Positions 43,143-51,129 of a stretch of 64,000 bases of DNA are shown one piece after another (position 1 is the stretch's first letter; the number at the start of each line of letters is the position of its first letter). The DNA comes from Planococcus maitriensis (GTDB lineage Bacteria; Bacillota; Bacilli; Bacillales_A; Planococcaceae): assembly GCF_003289925.1 (NCBI RefSeq), contig NZ_QLZQ01000001.1, positions 558,001-622,000 on the forward strand, read 5' to 3'. The notes beneath the pieces are model-generated. The model saw only the letters and a program-made list of their open reading frames with translations. It did not search any database and was not told the DNA's origin. The translations under genes and the position numbers were made by a program.

Positions 43143-43537
43143 TCACCATAACATACCCCATTCAAATTCCTCTATGTATCAGCAATACGCTTCTTCAAAC
43201 CAGATTCCTCCTCGACCTTTCTTCCCGATCTTTCATACAAAACTCGATTTGGAATAACATTTCCTTTTCTAAAAGCTGGATTTGTCTAGATACTGGTCAC
43301 ATATTAATAGATAAATGGATAATATCTTGAAATAATTAAACCGAAAGTCACTTTAAAACTGCCGAAAGTATTCCATAATACCTAAATGTTCTGTATACTT
43401 AAACCACTATTTAAAATACAAGTTTTAACTTGTTTTTAACTTCCAGCCAATAGACTAAAGAAAACGGCGGAAGAGGTGGGGGCACCATGAGAACTGTTCT
43501 GGGATTCAACACAGCAGGGAAGGAGGAAGAGCCAACC
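43143..43537. other. Non-coding AT-rich region
   Basis: Divergent spacer of nearly 400 bases. A short hairpin CAAGTTT / AACTTG occurs at about 43419-43432, and TATACT at 43396 may be a -10 box for the sugar epimerase gene. Nothing else recognised. Confidence 0.45.
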
Positions 43538-44560
43538 ATGAGAACGATTTTGGTAACGGGCGGGCACGGCTTTTTAGGTTCGCGCTTTATCCATGAACTC
43601 TTGATCAAATACCCGGCGTACCAGGTGGTGGCGATCGACGTGGAAGCGGAGAACGTGCCGGAACTGGTACGGCCGTTATTTGCGAGCAAGCGCTATTCTT
43701 TCCATCAACTCGATATCCGCAATAGCGACGCGGTCGAGCAGGTATTCGAACAATACGAAATTACGGACGTCGTCCATTTTGCGGCGAAAACGCATGTCGG
43801 CGAGTCATTGAGAAATCCGGGGATCTTTGCGGAGACCAATGTGCTCGGCACGTTCCACGTGCTCGATACAGCGCGCAAGCAATGGATGGACGGCCCGTTC
43901 GAGATGAAAGAGCGCTACCAAGGCTCGCGCTTTTTGCACATCTCGACAGACCAAGTCTATGGGCCGCGCGAACATGGGTTTGCAGATGAGACGATGAAAT
44001 ACGATCCGATCAGCCCGTATGCGGCGAGCAAGGCGAGTTCGGATTTGATGGTGACCGGGTTCCACGAAAGCTACGGAATGGATGCGGTCGTTCTGCAGGC
44101 GTCGAATGTCTTCGGCCCGCATCAGCAAGACGATAAGCTCATCCCGATCATTCTGCGAAAAGCCCTATCCGGCGGCGTCATTCCCGTCTATTCAGGTGGC
44201 GAAGATGTCCACGACTGGGTTTCGGTCCATGATTTCTGGCGGGCGGCGGATACCATCTTCCACTTAGGGGATGCAGGGGAAACGTATCTCGCGGGTGGCA
44301 ATGCGCCACTTAAGACAATAGAAATCGTCGAGAAAATCTGCGAATCACTCGATCGTCATTTCCCGGGAAATGAATCGTATCAAAACCAGATCCGCTTTGT
44401 TGAACCGGCAACAGGCGCGAAACCGCCTCATCGCTTTGCGGTCTCTGCCGATAAGTTGAAACAGCAATTCGATTTCGAACCCGAGACGGCGTTCGACCAA
44501 GGCATCAAGGAAACAATCGATTGGACGCTTTCGAAAAAGCGCCTATGGGAAGTTGTATAA
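43538..44560 (+). CDS. NAD-dependent sugar epimerase/dehydratase, RmlB-like
   Basis: 340 residues, extended SDR: VTGGHGFLGS, FHQLDIRNSD, FAAKTHVGES, HISTDQVYG (137-142) and YAASKASSD (Tyr161, Lys165). Overall it follows dTDP-glucose 4,6-dehydratase (RmlB) closely, including KLIPIIL and HDWVSVHDFW. However, the catalytic triplet Thr-Asp-Glu of true 4,6-dehydratases is Thr-Asp-Gln here, so dehydration may be impaired and another reaction catalysed. The ATG at 43538 has GGAAGGAGG. Followed by a glycosyltransferase gene 36 bases on; a two-gene surface-sugar unit. Confidence 0.85.
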   Translation: MRTILVTGGHGFLGSRFIHELLIKYPAYQVVAIDVEAENVPELVRPLFASKRYSFHQLDIRNSDAVEQVFEQYEITDVVHFAAKTHVGESLRNPGIFAETNVLGTFHVLDTARKQWMDGPFEMKERYQGSRFLHISTDQVYGPREHGFADETMKYDPISPYAASKASSDLMVTGFHESYGMDAVVLQASNVFGPHQQDDKLIPIILRKALSGGVIPVYSGGEDVHDWVSVHDFWRAADTIFHLGDAGETYLAGGNAPLKTIEIVEKICESLDRHFPGNESYQNQIRFVEPATGAKPPHRFAVSADKLKQQFDFEPETAFDQGIKETIDWTLSKKRLWEVV

Positions 44561-44596
44561 CACGTAAACCACATGACAGTTGCCACGAGGTGTCCC

Positions 44597-45748
44597 ATGA
44601 TTCCATTTGAAACGTTTGATAAACAAGAGAACAACAGGACGGGCGGGCAGATCCGAAAAATCGCCCTCGTCCATAAACATATGAAAGCGGGCGGTGTCGA
44701 AGCGCTCATCGTGCGGATGGCCCGCTGGCTGGCGGAAAACGGCTTTCGCGTCAGCCTCTATCTCTATAGCAGCGGCGGGCCCCTTCTGAAACATCTCCAA
44801 CAGATCGACGGGCTCGAAATCATCGTCCGGGATAACGGCAAAGAACCGACGCTCGATTTGTCGGTATTGAACCAGCTCGTGCGGTCCGATCAATACGACC
44901 TGGTCTATTCCTTCAGTCCATCGGGCTTGCTGTTGTCGTATGCGATGCCGGCAAAAGTGCGGTTATCAGGCGTCTATCAGCCCGAGATGTACAAGCTCGA
45001 GCGCAATAAAAAAATCATCCGTGCGCTGAAGGCGATCGATAAAGAGTTCCATCAAAAACTCGTCTTCATGAATCCGACGGTGCGGCGCTATACGGAACGG
45101 GCGCTTGGGACGGAACTGCCGGAACAGTTCATGCCGCCGCCTGTCGAACTGGGCGCACAAACCCAACAGCTCGGCAGCCCGAATTCGAGGCGCATCGTCT
45201 CGGTCGGGGCCATCCAAGCTTTCACGACGCATTACGCGCAAGTGATCGAGTTGATGGAAGAACTCATCCAGATCGATCCGGAATTCACGTACCATATCTT
45301 CGGTGAAGGGCCGGACGAAGCGCGCCTCCGGAAAAGCATCGCGGAATCCGAAGCGCGCGACCATATCTTCCTCCATCCGATGCCGCGGAGCGGCGCGATC
45401 GAAGACGTGCTGCAGGACTGTTTTTGCTTTATCGGCTCCGGTGCGGTGATGATCCAAGCGTGCGGATTAGGAGTGCCGGGGATCACGTCGCGGGCGAATG
45501 ATGCTGAAGCTTTGTCGGAAGGCTATTTTCATGAATTGCCGCCTTACGAAGTGGGGGAATCCTACTGGGAAGCGCCGGAGACGTATGAAATCGGCGAGCT
45601 CGTGAAAAATCTGCTGGTGTCGGAAAACGCCTACCGAAAAGTGGCGGAGCGCTGCAAGCATAAAGCGCGGAAATTCGAGATTGATGCGGTGATGACGGAC
45701 TTCATCGAGCTAGCGAACCGCCAGTTGCCTGGGGGAGGAAAAAAGTAA
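44597..45748 (+). CDS. Glycosyltransferase, GT4-like
   Basis: 383 residues with two Rossmann domains: LVHKHMKAGGVEALIVRMARWL at the N-terminus (GG loop), and C-terminal IVSVGAI, YHIFGEGPDEARLR and FLHPMPRSGAIEDVL, then ACGLGVPGITS, equivalent to the E-x7-E region (here degenerate). Transfers a sugar from an activated donor, perhaps for surface glycan made with the preceding epimerase. The ATG at 44597 follows ACGAGGTG. The donor is unknown. Confidence 0.82.
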   Translation: MIPFETFDKQENNRTGGQIRKIALVHKHMKAGGVEALIVRMARWLAENGFRVSLYLYSSGGPLLKHLQQIDGLEIIVRDNGKEPTLDLSVLNQLVRSDQYDLVYSFSPSGLLLSYAMPAKVRLSGVYQPEMYKLERNKKIIRALKAIDKEFHQKLVFMNPTVRRYTERALGTELPEQFMPPPVELGAQTQQLGSPNSRRIVSVGAIQAFTTHYAQVIELMEELIQIDPEFTYHIFGEGPDEARLRKSIAESEARDHIFLHPMPRSGAIEDVLQDCFCFIGSGAVMIQACGLGVPGITSRANDAEALSEGYFHELPPYEVGESYWEAPETYEIGELVKNLLVSENAYRKVAERCKHKARKFEIDAVMTDFIELANRQLPGGGKK

Positions 45749-45951
45749 CGGATCATCATCATAAGTAATTTGTCTGAAAGTTCTTTCAAAAATGTCGGTG
45801 TTATGGACATTTGATGGAAACGGAAATTTTTTATCGCCAGTTTGTGCCCTTTGGTCTAGGAATCGTGCAAATCCTGCTGTATACTCAAATTAGATGATAC
45901 AGGAAGGGACTCCAGTCTCTACCTGAATAAGCAGAAAGCAGGTGGAGCAGG

Positions 45952-46146
45952 ATGGATTTTGCTGAATACCAACACCGCTTAGAGAAAAAGCACGGGGAAC
46001 CGATCGAACAAATCATGCGAACCGTCTACATCGACAAAGATTTGGGTCCTGGAACAGGTGCCCAGGAACTCGGGATCCCGAGGCAAGCATTTATGCATTT
46101 TGTCCATGAATTCAATTTGAAAGCGGAAAAACTCGAACGGCTCTAA
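45952..46146 (+). CDS. Tiny HTH-like protein (paralogue of the 46417 gene)
   Basis: 64 residues: an N-terminal charged helix (FAEYQHRLEKKHGEPIEQIM), then YIDKDLGPGTGAQELGIPRQ and AFMHFVHEF, which looks like a helix-turn-helix (helix, GIPR turn, recognition helix). Nearly the same pattern recurs in the next gene. RBS CAGGTGGAGCAGG upstream, terminator just after the stop. Family not recognised; DNA binding is inference. Confidence 0.7.
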   Translation: MDFAEYQHRLEKKHGEPIEQIMRTVYIDKDLGPGTGAQELGIPRQAFMHFVHEFNLKAEKLERL

Positions 46147-46148
46147 AC

Positions 46149-46183
46149 GCTGCAAATCCCGGGAATCGGGTTTGCAGCTTTTT
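46149..46183 (+). terminator. Intrinsic terminator
   Basis: Stem GCTGCAAATCCCG / CGGGTTTGCAGC with loop GGAAT, then five Ts; directly after the first HTH-like gene. Confidence 0.9.
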
Positions 46184-46416
46184 CATTGCCTGGATAACCG
46201 TGACAGAAAACTGTCTCAAAAGGGACTTAAGCCTAGATGGACAGGGACGAAATGCACCGATGAGATTCGAAATTACATGAAAAAGTGAAAAATATAGGAA
46301 TTAATGTGTAAAAAGGGCTAGTCAAATCAGGTAAAAAGAAATATAATGAATACATATTACAAATAAAGAGAGAATTCGGTTCGGGGGAACTGGAAGTTGA
46401 AGGGGGTTGATTGGCA

Positions 46417-46659
46417 ATGACTGACTTCGAAGAGCTAAAAGCACAGTTAGAGGCTAAACACCAAAAAGAGATTGGGTCAATCATCAGCGATCTCTATATC
46501 GGAAAAGATTTAGGGCCGGCAGTAGGGGCGAAAGAATTAGGGATCCCGCGCCGCGCGTTCGTCTACTTTGTTCAACAATGCGGCCTGCAATCCGCAAAGT
46601 ACGAGCTAATCAAAAAAAAAGCGCTGAGCTCCATTAGCTTAGCAGCCGCCGCCTTCTGA
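46417..46659 (+). CDS. Tiny HTH-like protein (second paralogue), C-terminus running into the terminator
   Basis: 80 residues. TDFEELKAQLEAKHQKEIGS and YIGKDLGPAVGAKELGIPRR, then AFVYFVQQC, align with the 45952 protein. The start ATG 46417 aligns the two N-termini; TTG 46411 is the alternative. The C-terminal 20 residues after a run of nine A's (46612-46620) are low-complexity (SSISLAAAAF), and the stop sits in the loop of the terminator. One A fewer would end the protein as LIKKKR with a normal length, so slippage or an indel at the A-run is likely. Confidence 0.68.
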   Translation: MTDFEELKAQLEAKHQKEIGSIISDLYIGKDLGPAVGAKELGIPRRAFVYFVQQCGLQSAKYELIKKKALSSISLAAAAF

Positions 46660-46671
46660 GGCGGTTTTTTT
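46649..46671 (+). terminator. Terminator overlapping the end of the second HTH-like gene
   Basis: Stem CCGCC / GGCGG with the stop codon TGA in the loop, followed by seven Ts. Confidence 0.75.
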
Positions 46672-46761
46672 GTGCTTTTAAGTAATGGGGCCGAACTATC
46701 ATCTGAATTGTCAAACCGGTGCTAAAGCCGGTTTGTTAGGATAAAAGAAAGGAGGTTGCCT

Positions 46762-47337
46762 ATGATTAAGCTGCTGTTATACGCACCGTTTGCCATCGTG
46801 CTCGGGTTGGTTATTTGGGCTAGGCTGGAGTTCATAGAAGTCTATATTGCGTTAGGGATCATCGCGCTTAGCTACATACCGAACATCAGGCGGGCACTGT
46901 ATAAGCCGGTGCTGGTGAAAAGAAAAGCGAAAGCAGCTATATGGTCAGCTGTCGGACCGAACCTTGTCTGGTGGCTGTTATATCTGGCTAGCGGGCCCAT
47001 GATCTCGCACATGACATATGCAGATTACATGTTCGGGGTTTACATTTTCCTCGCATTTTTATTCGGCAATTTCGTCTACGGCCTGCCGGTATCGCTCGTA
47101 TCCGACTGGGCGACTGCAGGCGCCGGTAAATGGCGTTTTGTGCTGGCGTTCGTCATACATATGGGCTTCGCGTTCGCCTCTTACTTTTTCCTTGATGGTT
47201 TTGCCTTCTTCGCGGTGATTTCAGCCTTTGCATTTTTCTTGATCGATGAGCTGTTAAGGAAGCGGAGCAAGTCTGTAGGGGAAGCCGCCCTTCAGATGAA
47301 CGAGCTTAACACCTATTCATCATGGCGGATTGAATAA
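46762..47337 (+). CDS. Multi-helix membrane protein, paralogue of the 28676 gene
   Basis: 191 residues with about six helices. YGLPVSLVSDWATAG, then RFVLAFVIHMGFAFASYFFLDG and FFLIDELLRKRS match the corresponding segments of the 28676-29209 protein. The ATG at 46762 lies six bases after AAAGGAGG. A polar tail follows the common region (residues 170-191). Unknown family and function. Confidence 0.75.
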   Translation: MIKLLLYAPFAIVLGLVIWARLEFIEVYIALGIIALSYIPNIRRALYKPVLVKRKAKAAIWSAVGPNLVWWLLYLASGPMISHMTYADYMFGVYIFLAFLFGNFVYGLPVSLVSDWATAGAGKWRFVLAFVIHMGFAFASYFFLDGFAFFAVISAFAFFLIDELLRKRSKSVGEAALQMNELNTYSSWRIE

Positions 47338-47430
47338 GTTTCGTGAACGATAGCAATGAAGCGCTGATCAGCCATAGGAAAAGTAAAAAAGCACTCAAAG
47401 TTCGCATACAATCTTAAATGAAATTCCCAA

Positions 47431-47517
47431 GCAGTCCCGCGCCACGGGTGAAGCGAAGCGATAAGACAAGTGCTCTTCTTGGCTTATCGCGGGAGCTCAA
47501 CCCAAAGCGGGCACTGC
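47431..47517. repeat. Intergenic hairpin repeat, family B
   Basis: GCAGT / ACTGC, CCCGC / GCGGG, GGGT / ACCC, CGATAAG / CTTATCG, CAAG / CTTG. Compared with 39883 and 42668, two stems carry compensated substitutions (TCCGC/GCGGA to CCCGC/GCGGG and CAATAAG/CTTATTG to CGATAAG/CTTATCG). Confidence 0.82.
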
Positions 47518-47564
47518 GGTTCGTCCAAGCGAAGCTCAAGGTAGAACGGCTCACTATACCTAAA

Positions 47565-47612
47565 AAAAGACAGCTGCACGAATGGCTAACCGGCCAGTGC
47601 AGCTGTCTTTTT
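47565..47612. terminator. Terminator of the LCP gene
   Basis: Stem AAAAGACAGCTGCAC / GTGCAGCTGTCTTTT, 17-base loop, with T-run on the minus strand (A7 at 47562-47568). Confidence 0.85.
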
Positions 47613-47613
47613 G

Positions 47614-48534
47614 TTATTCCTGTGTCTCTTCCAATTCCAGATGCTCTTTCAACGTGGACTGGATCTCCGCGAGTTCCGCATCGTCCATCATGTAGTACCA
47701 GATGCCGTTGATGGTTTCGCCGTAGCCGTCTTCAACGATCATCTGGTCGACATTAGTGACGGCGTCCTGGTAATTGCGCTGGACGTCGACCATCTCGTCG
47801 AATGTCATGTTCGTGCGGACGTTTTGCCCGAGCGCGTCAAAGATGTCTTTGTAGTTCCACAGGCTATTGATGGAAGCACCTTTTTTCATGATGCCTTGGA
47901 TGACTTGTTTCTGGCGGTCCTGTCGGCCGAAGTCGCCGCGCGGGTCTTGTTTGCGCATTTGGACGTAATCGAGAGCTTGTTCGCCGTTCAAGTGGATCTC
48001 GCCTTGAGCGAAATTGTCGAACGCCATCGGGTTGTTCACATCGACACCATCTACTGCGTCGACGATATCCTCAAAACCTTCCATATTCACTTGCACGACG
48101 TAATCGATCGGGATATCGAGCAAGTTCTCGGTCGTGTTCATCGACATTTCAATGCCGCCGAATGCATAGGCATGGTTGATCTTGTCCGTCGTGCCGCGCC
48201 CGACGATTTCAGTGTAGGTGTCGCGCGGGATGGACACCATTTTCGTCGACTGCGTTTCCGGGTTGACGGTCATGACGACCATCGTGTCCGAGCGGCCGCG
48301 GTCGTCTTCGCGTTCGTCGACGCCAAGCAACAGGACAGAGAATGGGTCTTGCTGGTCGAACTCGATGATTTCGGTCCGTTCGACGGAAGGCTGTTCGCGT
48401 TCGACAGGTTCGTGCATCGTGTCGATGGTGTTGGTGAAATTCGAGTAGACGCTATAGACATAGATGCCGCCAGCGATGATTGCCAAAAGCAATGCGATGA
48501 GCACGTACTTGGGCCATTTGCGTTTCTTCTTCAT
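47614..48534 (-). CDS. LytR-CpsA-Psr (LCP) family glycopolymer ligase
   Basis: 306 residues: short basic tail, one membrane helix (12-30), then the LCP catalytic domain with LLLGVDEREDDRGRSDTMVV, KMVSIPRDTY, KINHAYAFGG, and YVQMRKQDPRGDFGRQDRQ, containing the Arg/Asp residues that bind the polyprenyl pyrophosphate head. LCP proteins attach teichoic acids or capsule to peptidoglycan. It stands just beside a capsule locus on the opposite strand and is probably the ligase for it. Follows the SGNH-like gene by 12 bases in one operon. Confidence 0.92.
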   Translation of the reverse strand: MKKKRKWPKYVLIALLLAIIAGGIYVYSVYSNFTNTIDTMHEPVEREQPSVERTEIIEFDQQDPFSVLLLGVDEREDDRGRSDTMVVMTVNPETQSTKMVSIPRDTYTEIVGRGTTDKINHAYAFGGIEMSMNTTENLLDIPIDYVVQVNMEGFEDIVDAVDGVDVNNPMAFDNFAQGEIHLNGEQALDYVQMRKQDPRGDFGRQDRQKQVIQGIMKKGASINSLWNYKDIFDALGQNVRTNMTFDEMVDVQRNYQDAVTNVDQMIVEDGYGETINGIWYYMMDDAELAEIQSTLKEHLELEETQE

Positions 48535-48546
48535 ATCGATCCTCCG

Positions 48547-49338
48547 TTAGTTTGCGATAAAATAATTGCTCAATTCGGTTGCCCAAGTTTCAGCGCCCTT
48601 GTCATTAGGGACGGCGTCTTCGGTCAAATGTTCCTTCAACGCGACATCATCCGTATCCGGCCATGCATCCCAATGCTCGATGTAAGGGTAGCTGTAAAGA
48701 TTGGCGAATTCCTCGAGTGCCTGGACTTGCGAACGGTAGAATCCGGCACCGTAGATCGGCTGCGGCGCATGCAAGACGACTAGCGCATCAGGATTTTCCT
48801 CTTCCAGACGGATCGAGAAATCCTCGACATGCTTGCGTTCGTCTTCAATGGAGATACGGTCATTATTCATAAGTGTCATGGGTTCCAATAACACCAAATC
48901 GTAAGCCGCATCCAAGTCTACATATTGAAGATCATAAGAGGTTCCCTCGATCGCCTGGATGGTTACGTCGATGGTTTCCCCGTAAGCTTCTTCAAGGGAA
49001 GTCTTCAAGCGTTCCGCGTATCCCGGGTCACCTGACTCGAGTGCTTCGGATCCCGCGATCAATAATTTCAGCGTTTCGCCTTCGGAACTTTTTTTGATGA
49101 ACAGCTTCTGGACTTGTTCGTCCATATTGGCGATCAGATCGCTGTTCACAGATTCGCCACTTTTTTCTTCGATTTGGGTGTTTTCGGTTTCGCTAGTGGT
49201 GTTTTTGCTCTCGGTGCTCGCTTCAGCGTTTGTGCCGGCAGCTCCTTGCAATTTGTCCTGCCAGGATAAGTAAGAATAGACAAGGATTCCTAGGCAGATA
49301 AGGACTGCCACGAGCCCACCTAATTTATACAATTTCAT
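48547..49338 (-). CDS. Membrane-anchored SGNH/GDSL-like protein
   Basis: 263 residues: N-terminal helix (7-25), a Glu/Ser/Thr-rich linker (about 35-65) and an SGNH-fold domain. KLLIAGSEAL resembles the block I Ser, and VVLHAPQPIYGAGFY resembles later blocks. In the last block, EDAVPNDKGAETWA has Asp but no His before Pro-Asn (canonical DxxHPN), so the catalytic dyad may be incomplete. Such proteins near LCP and capsule genes often act on acetyl groups of cell-wall polymers. RBS AAAGGAG before ATG 49338; upstream of the LCP gene. Confidence 0.75.
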   Translation of the reverse strand: MKLYKLGGLVAVLICLGILVYSYLSWQDKLQGAAGTNAEASTESKNTTSETENTQIEEKSGESVNSDLIANMDEQVQKLFIKKSSEGETLKLLIAGSEALESGDPGYAERLKTSLEEAYGETIDVTIQAIEGTSYDLQYVDLDAAYDLVLLEPMTLMNNDRISIEDERKHVEDFSIRLEEENPDALVVLHAPQPIYGAGFYRSQVQALEEFANLYSYPYIEHWDAWPDTDDVALKEHLTEDAVPNDKGAETWATELSNYFIAN

Positions 49339-49518
49339 ACTTTACTCCTTTCAATAAAAGCCATTTCTATAAATTAAAGATAGCATAAATCCATCCTTGT
49401 TCCTATATAACTTTTTAAAATTGGAAGTCCAAATGATATATTCCTGTGATATACTGTCTTATGTTGTTTAAATTTGTCTATTAATTAAATTGAAATCATA
49501 GAAGGAGCCTTTTACTAC

Positions 49519-50253
49519 ATGGAAGAGACGATTAGCTTACAGGATTTATTCAAGACATTGAAGAAGAACATCGGAATCATTGCCCTGACGACCATCTTGG
49601 CGATCACCATTGCAGGAGCGGTTTCGTTCTTGTTCCTGACACCGATTTATGAGAACTCGACACAGATCCTCGTCAACCAGGAACAAACCGAAGCAGCGCA
49701 GCTGACGAACCAAAACATCCAGACCGACTTGCAGCTCATCAATACTTATTCGGTCATCATTAAAAGCCCGGCTATCCTCGATCAAGTCATCGAGCAGATG
49801 AACTTGGATATGAGCGCTGAAGCTTTGACTCAAAAGATTACAGTAAATACAGCAGAAAACTCTCAAGTGGTGAACGTCGTCGTACGTGACGAAGACCCAG
49901 CACAAGCCGTTGAAATCGCCAACACGACAGCGGAAGTATTTGAAAATGATGTTAAAGAACTGATGAACGTCGATAACGTATCGATTCTATCGCCTGCCGT
50001 ATTGAAAGAAAACCCGAGCCCGGTCGAGCCGAATCCTATCCTTAACATGGCAATCGCAGCGGTTGTCGGATTGATGCTAGGCGTCGGGATCGCGTTCTTG
50101 CGTGAATACCTCGATACATCGATGAAGACTGAACAAGACATTGAAGACATTCTTGGAGTTCCGCTACTAGGTGTGATTTCACCGATTAAAGAAAAAGCAG
50201 AACTTGAAACAACAACGAGCAATCGCAGAAAGGCGGCGGAATTGAATGGCTAA
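49519..50253 (+). CDS. Capsule chain-length regulator / kinase activator (Wzz, YwqC-like)
   Basis: 244 residues with two membrane helices (about 18-40 and 175-195) enclosing an extracellular coiled region; start EETISLQDLFKTLKKNIGII and the C-terminal PNPILNMAIAAVVGLMLGVG, then REYLDTSMKTEQDIEDILG, are typical for Wzz-type activators of BY-kinases. Its cytoplasmic tail would activate the kinase encoded next, whose start overlaps its end by 8 bases. First gene of the plus-strand polysaccharide locus; RBS GAAGGAGCC. An extended -10-like TGATATACT lies about 65 bases upstream. Confidence 0.9.
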   Translation: MEETISLQDLFKTLKKNIGIIALTTILAITIAGAVSFLFLTPIYENSTQILVNQEQTEAAQLTNQNIQTDLQLINTYSVIIKSPAILDQVIEQMNLDMSAEALTQKITVNTAENSQVVNVVVRDEDPAQAVEIANTTAEVFENDVKELMNVDNVSILSPAVLKENPSPVEPNPILNMAIAAVVGLMLGVGIAFLREYLDTSMKTEQDIEDILGVPLLGVISPIKEKAELETTTSNRRKAAELNG

Positions 50254-50947
50254 GAAAAAACAGAGTTTGCAAGCAACTGCACGGAAAGTCGTTACGCACA
50301 CAACGCCTCGCTCGGTCGTCTCTGAACAATTCCGTACCTTGCGTACGAACGTCAATTTTGCATCCCCTGATCAGGAACTGCGTTCAATTGTGGTTACTTC
50401 AGCAGCGCCAGGAGAAGGAAAGTCGACAACTTCTGCCAACCTAGCGACTGTATTCGCGCAAGAAGGAAAGACAGTCTTGTTGGTAGATGGTGATATGCGG
50501 AAACCAACAACTCACTATACGTTCCACATGCCGAATACAATCGGCTTATCAAACGTCTTGACACGTCAAGCAACCGTGGAAGACGCAATTCGTCCGACGA
50601 CGATTGAACGTCTAGATTTGATGACATGCGGACCGATTCCGCCGAACCCGGCAGAGCTATTGGCATCCAACGCAATGGGTATGCTTATCTCTGACTTGAA
50701 GAAACGATATGACGTCGTGATTTTTGACGCCCCACCTGTATTGTCTGTAACGGACGGACAGGTACTTGCGAATAAATGCGACGGAGCCATTTTGGTTGTC
50801 AATTCCGGAAGTACAGAAAAAGAAATGGCCGCTAAAGCCAAAGAAGCAATCGAAGCGTCCAATAGCAAATTGATCGGCGCCGTATTGAACAATTTTGAGC
50901 TGGCAAAAGACAGCTATTATTACCAATACTACGGCAATGCTGAGTAA
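50246..50947 (+). CDS. Bacterial tyrosine kinase (BY-kinase, YwqD/CpsD type)
   Basis: 233 residues: Walker A SAAPGEGKSTTSANLA (about 53-68), Walker A' VLLVDGDMRKP, and Walker B VVIFDAPPV. The C-terminal tyrosine cluster DSYYYQYYG is the autophosphorylation site. With the Wzz-type activator and the PHP phosphatase it sets polymer length and export of the capsule, and may also phosphorylate UDP-sugar enzymes. Overlaps the activator gene and is followed by a terminator-like hairpin. Confidence 0.93.
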   Translation: MAKKKQSLQATARKVVTHTTPRSVVSEQFRTLRTNVNFASPDQELRSIVVTSAAPGEGKSTTSANLATVFAQEGKTVLLVDGDMRKPTTHYTFHMPNTIGLSNVLTRQATVEDAIRPTTIERLDLMTCGPIPPNPAELLASNAMGMLISDLKKRYDVVIFDAPPVLSVTDGQVLANKCDGAILVVNSGSTEKEMAAKAKEAIEASNSKLIGAVLNNFELAKDSYYYQYYGNAE

Positions 50948-50980
50948 AAGGAGGGTTCCCTCCTTTTGCTTTTTCTTTTA
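50946..50980 (+). terminator. Intrinsic terminator after the tyrosine kinase gene
   Basis: Perfect stem AAAAGGAGGG / CCCTCCTTTT with a 2-base loop, followed by GCTTTTTCTTTT. Probably reduces rather than abolishes transcription into the phosphatase gene; it also contains a strong SD-like AGGAGG. Confidence 0.7.
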
Positions 50981-51129
50981 AATGCTATAGCCAATTTTTT
51001 CAAAGAAAGAATAAGAGATAGCCATATTTGACAGATTTCTACCTTAAAACGAATACATAGAGAACGCTTATAGAGAAATGAACACCTGGACATGAGAAAT
51101 GATTGCCTAGCAACAGGAGGGAACCAAAC

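Noticed and set aside
42802-43161. 119-codon minus-strand frame overlapping the 42843 gene
   Set aside because: Arg/His/Cys-rich shadow; the overlapping frame encodes a clear three-helix membrane protein.
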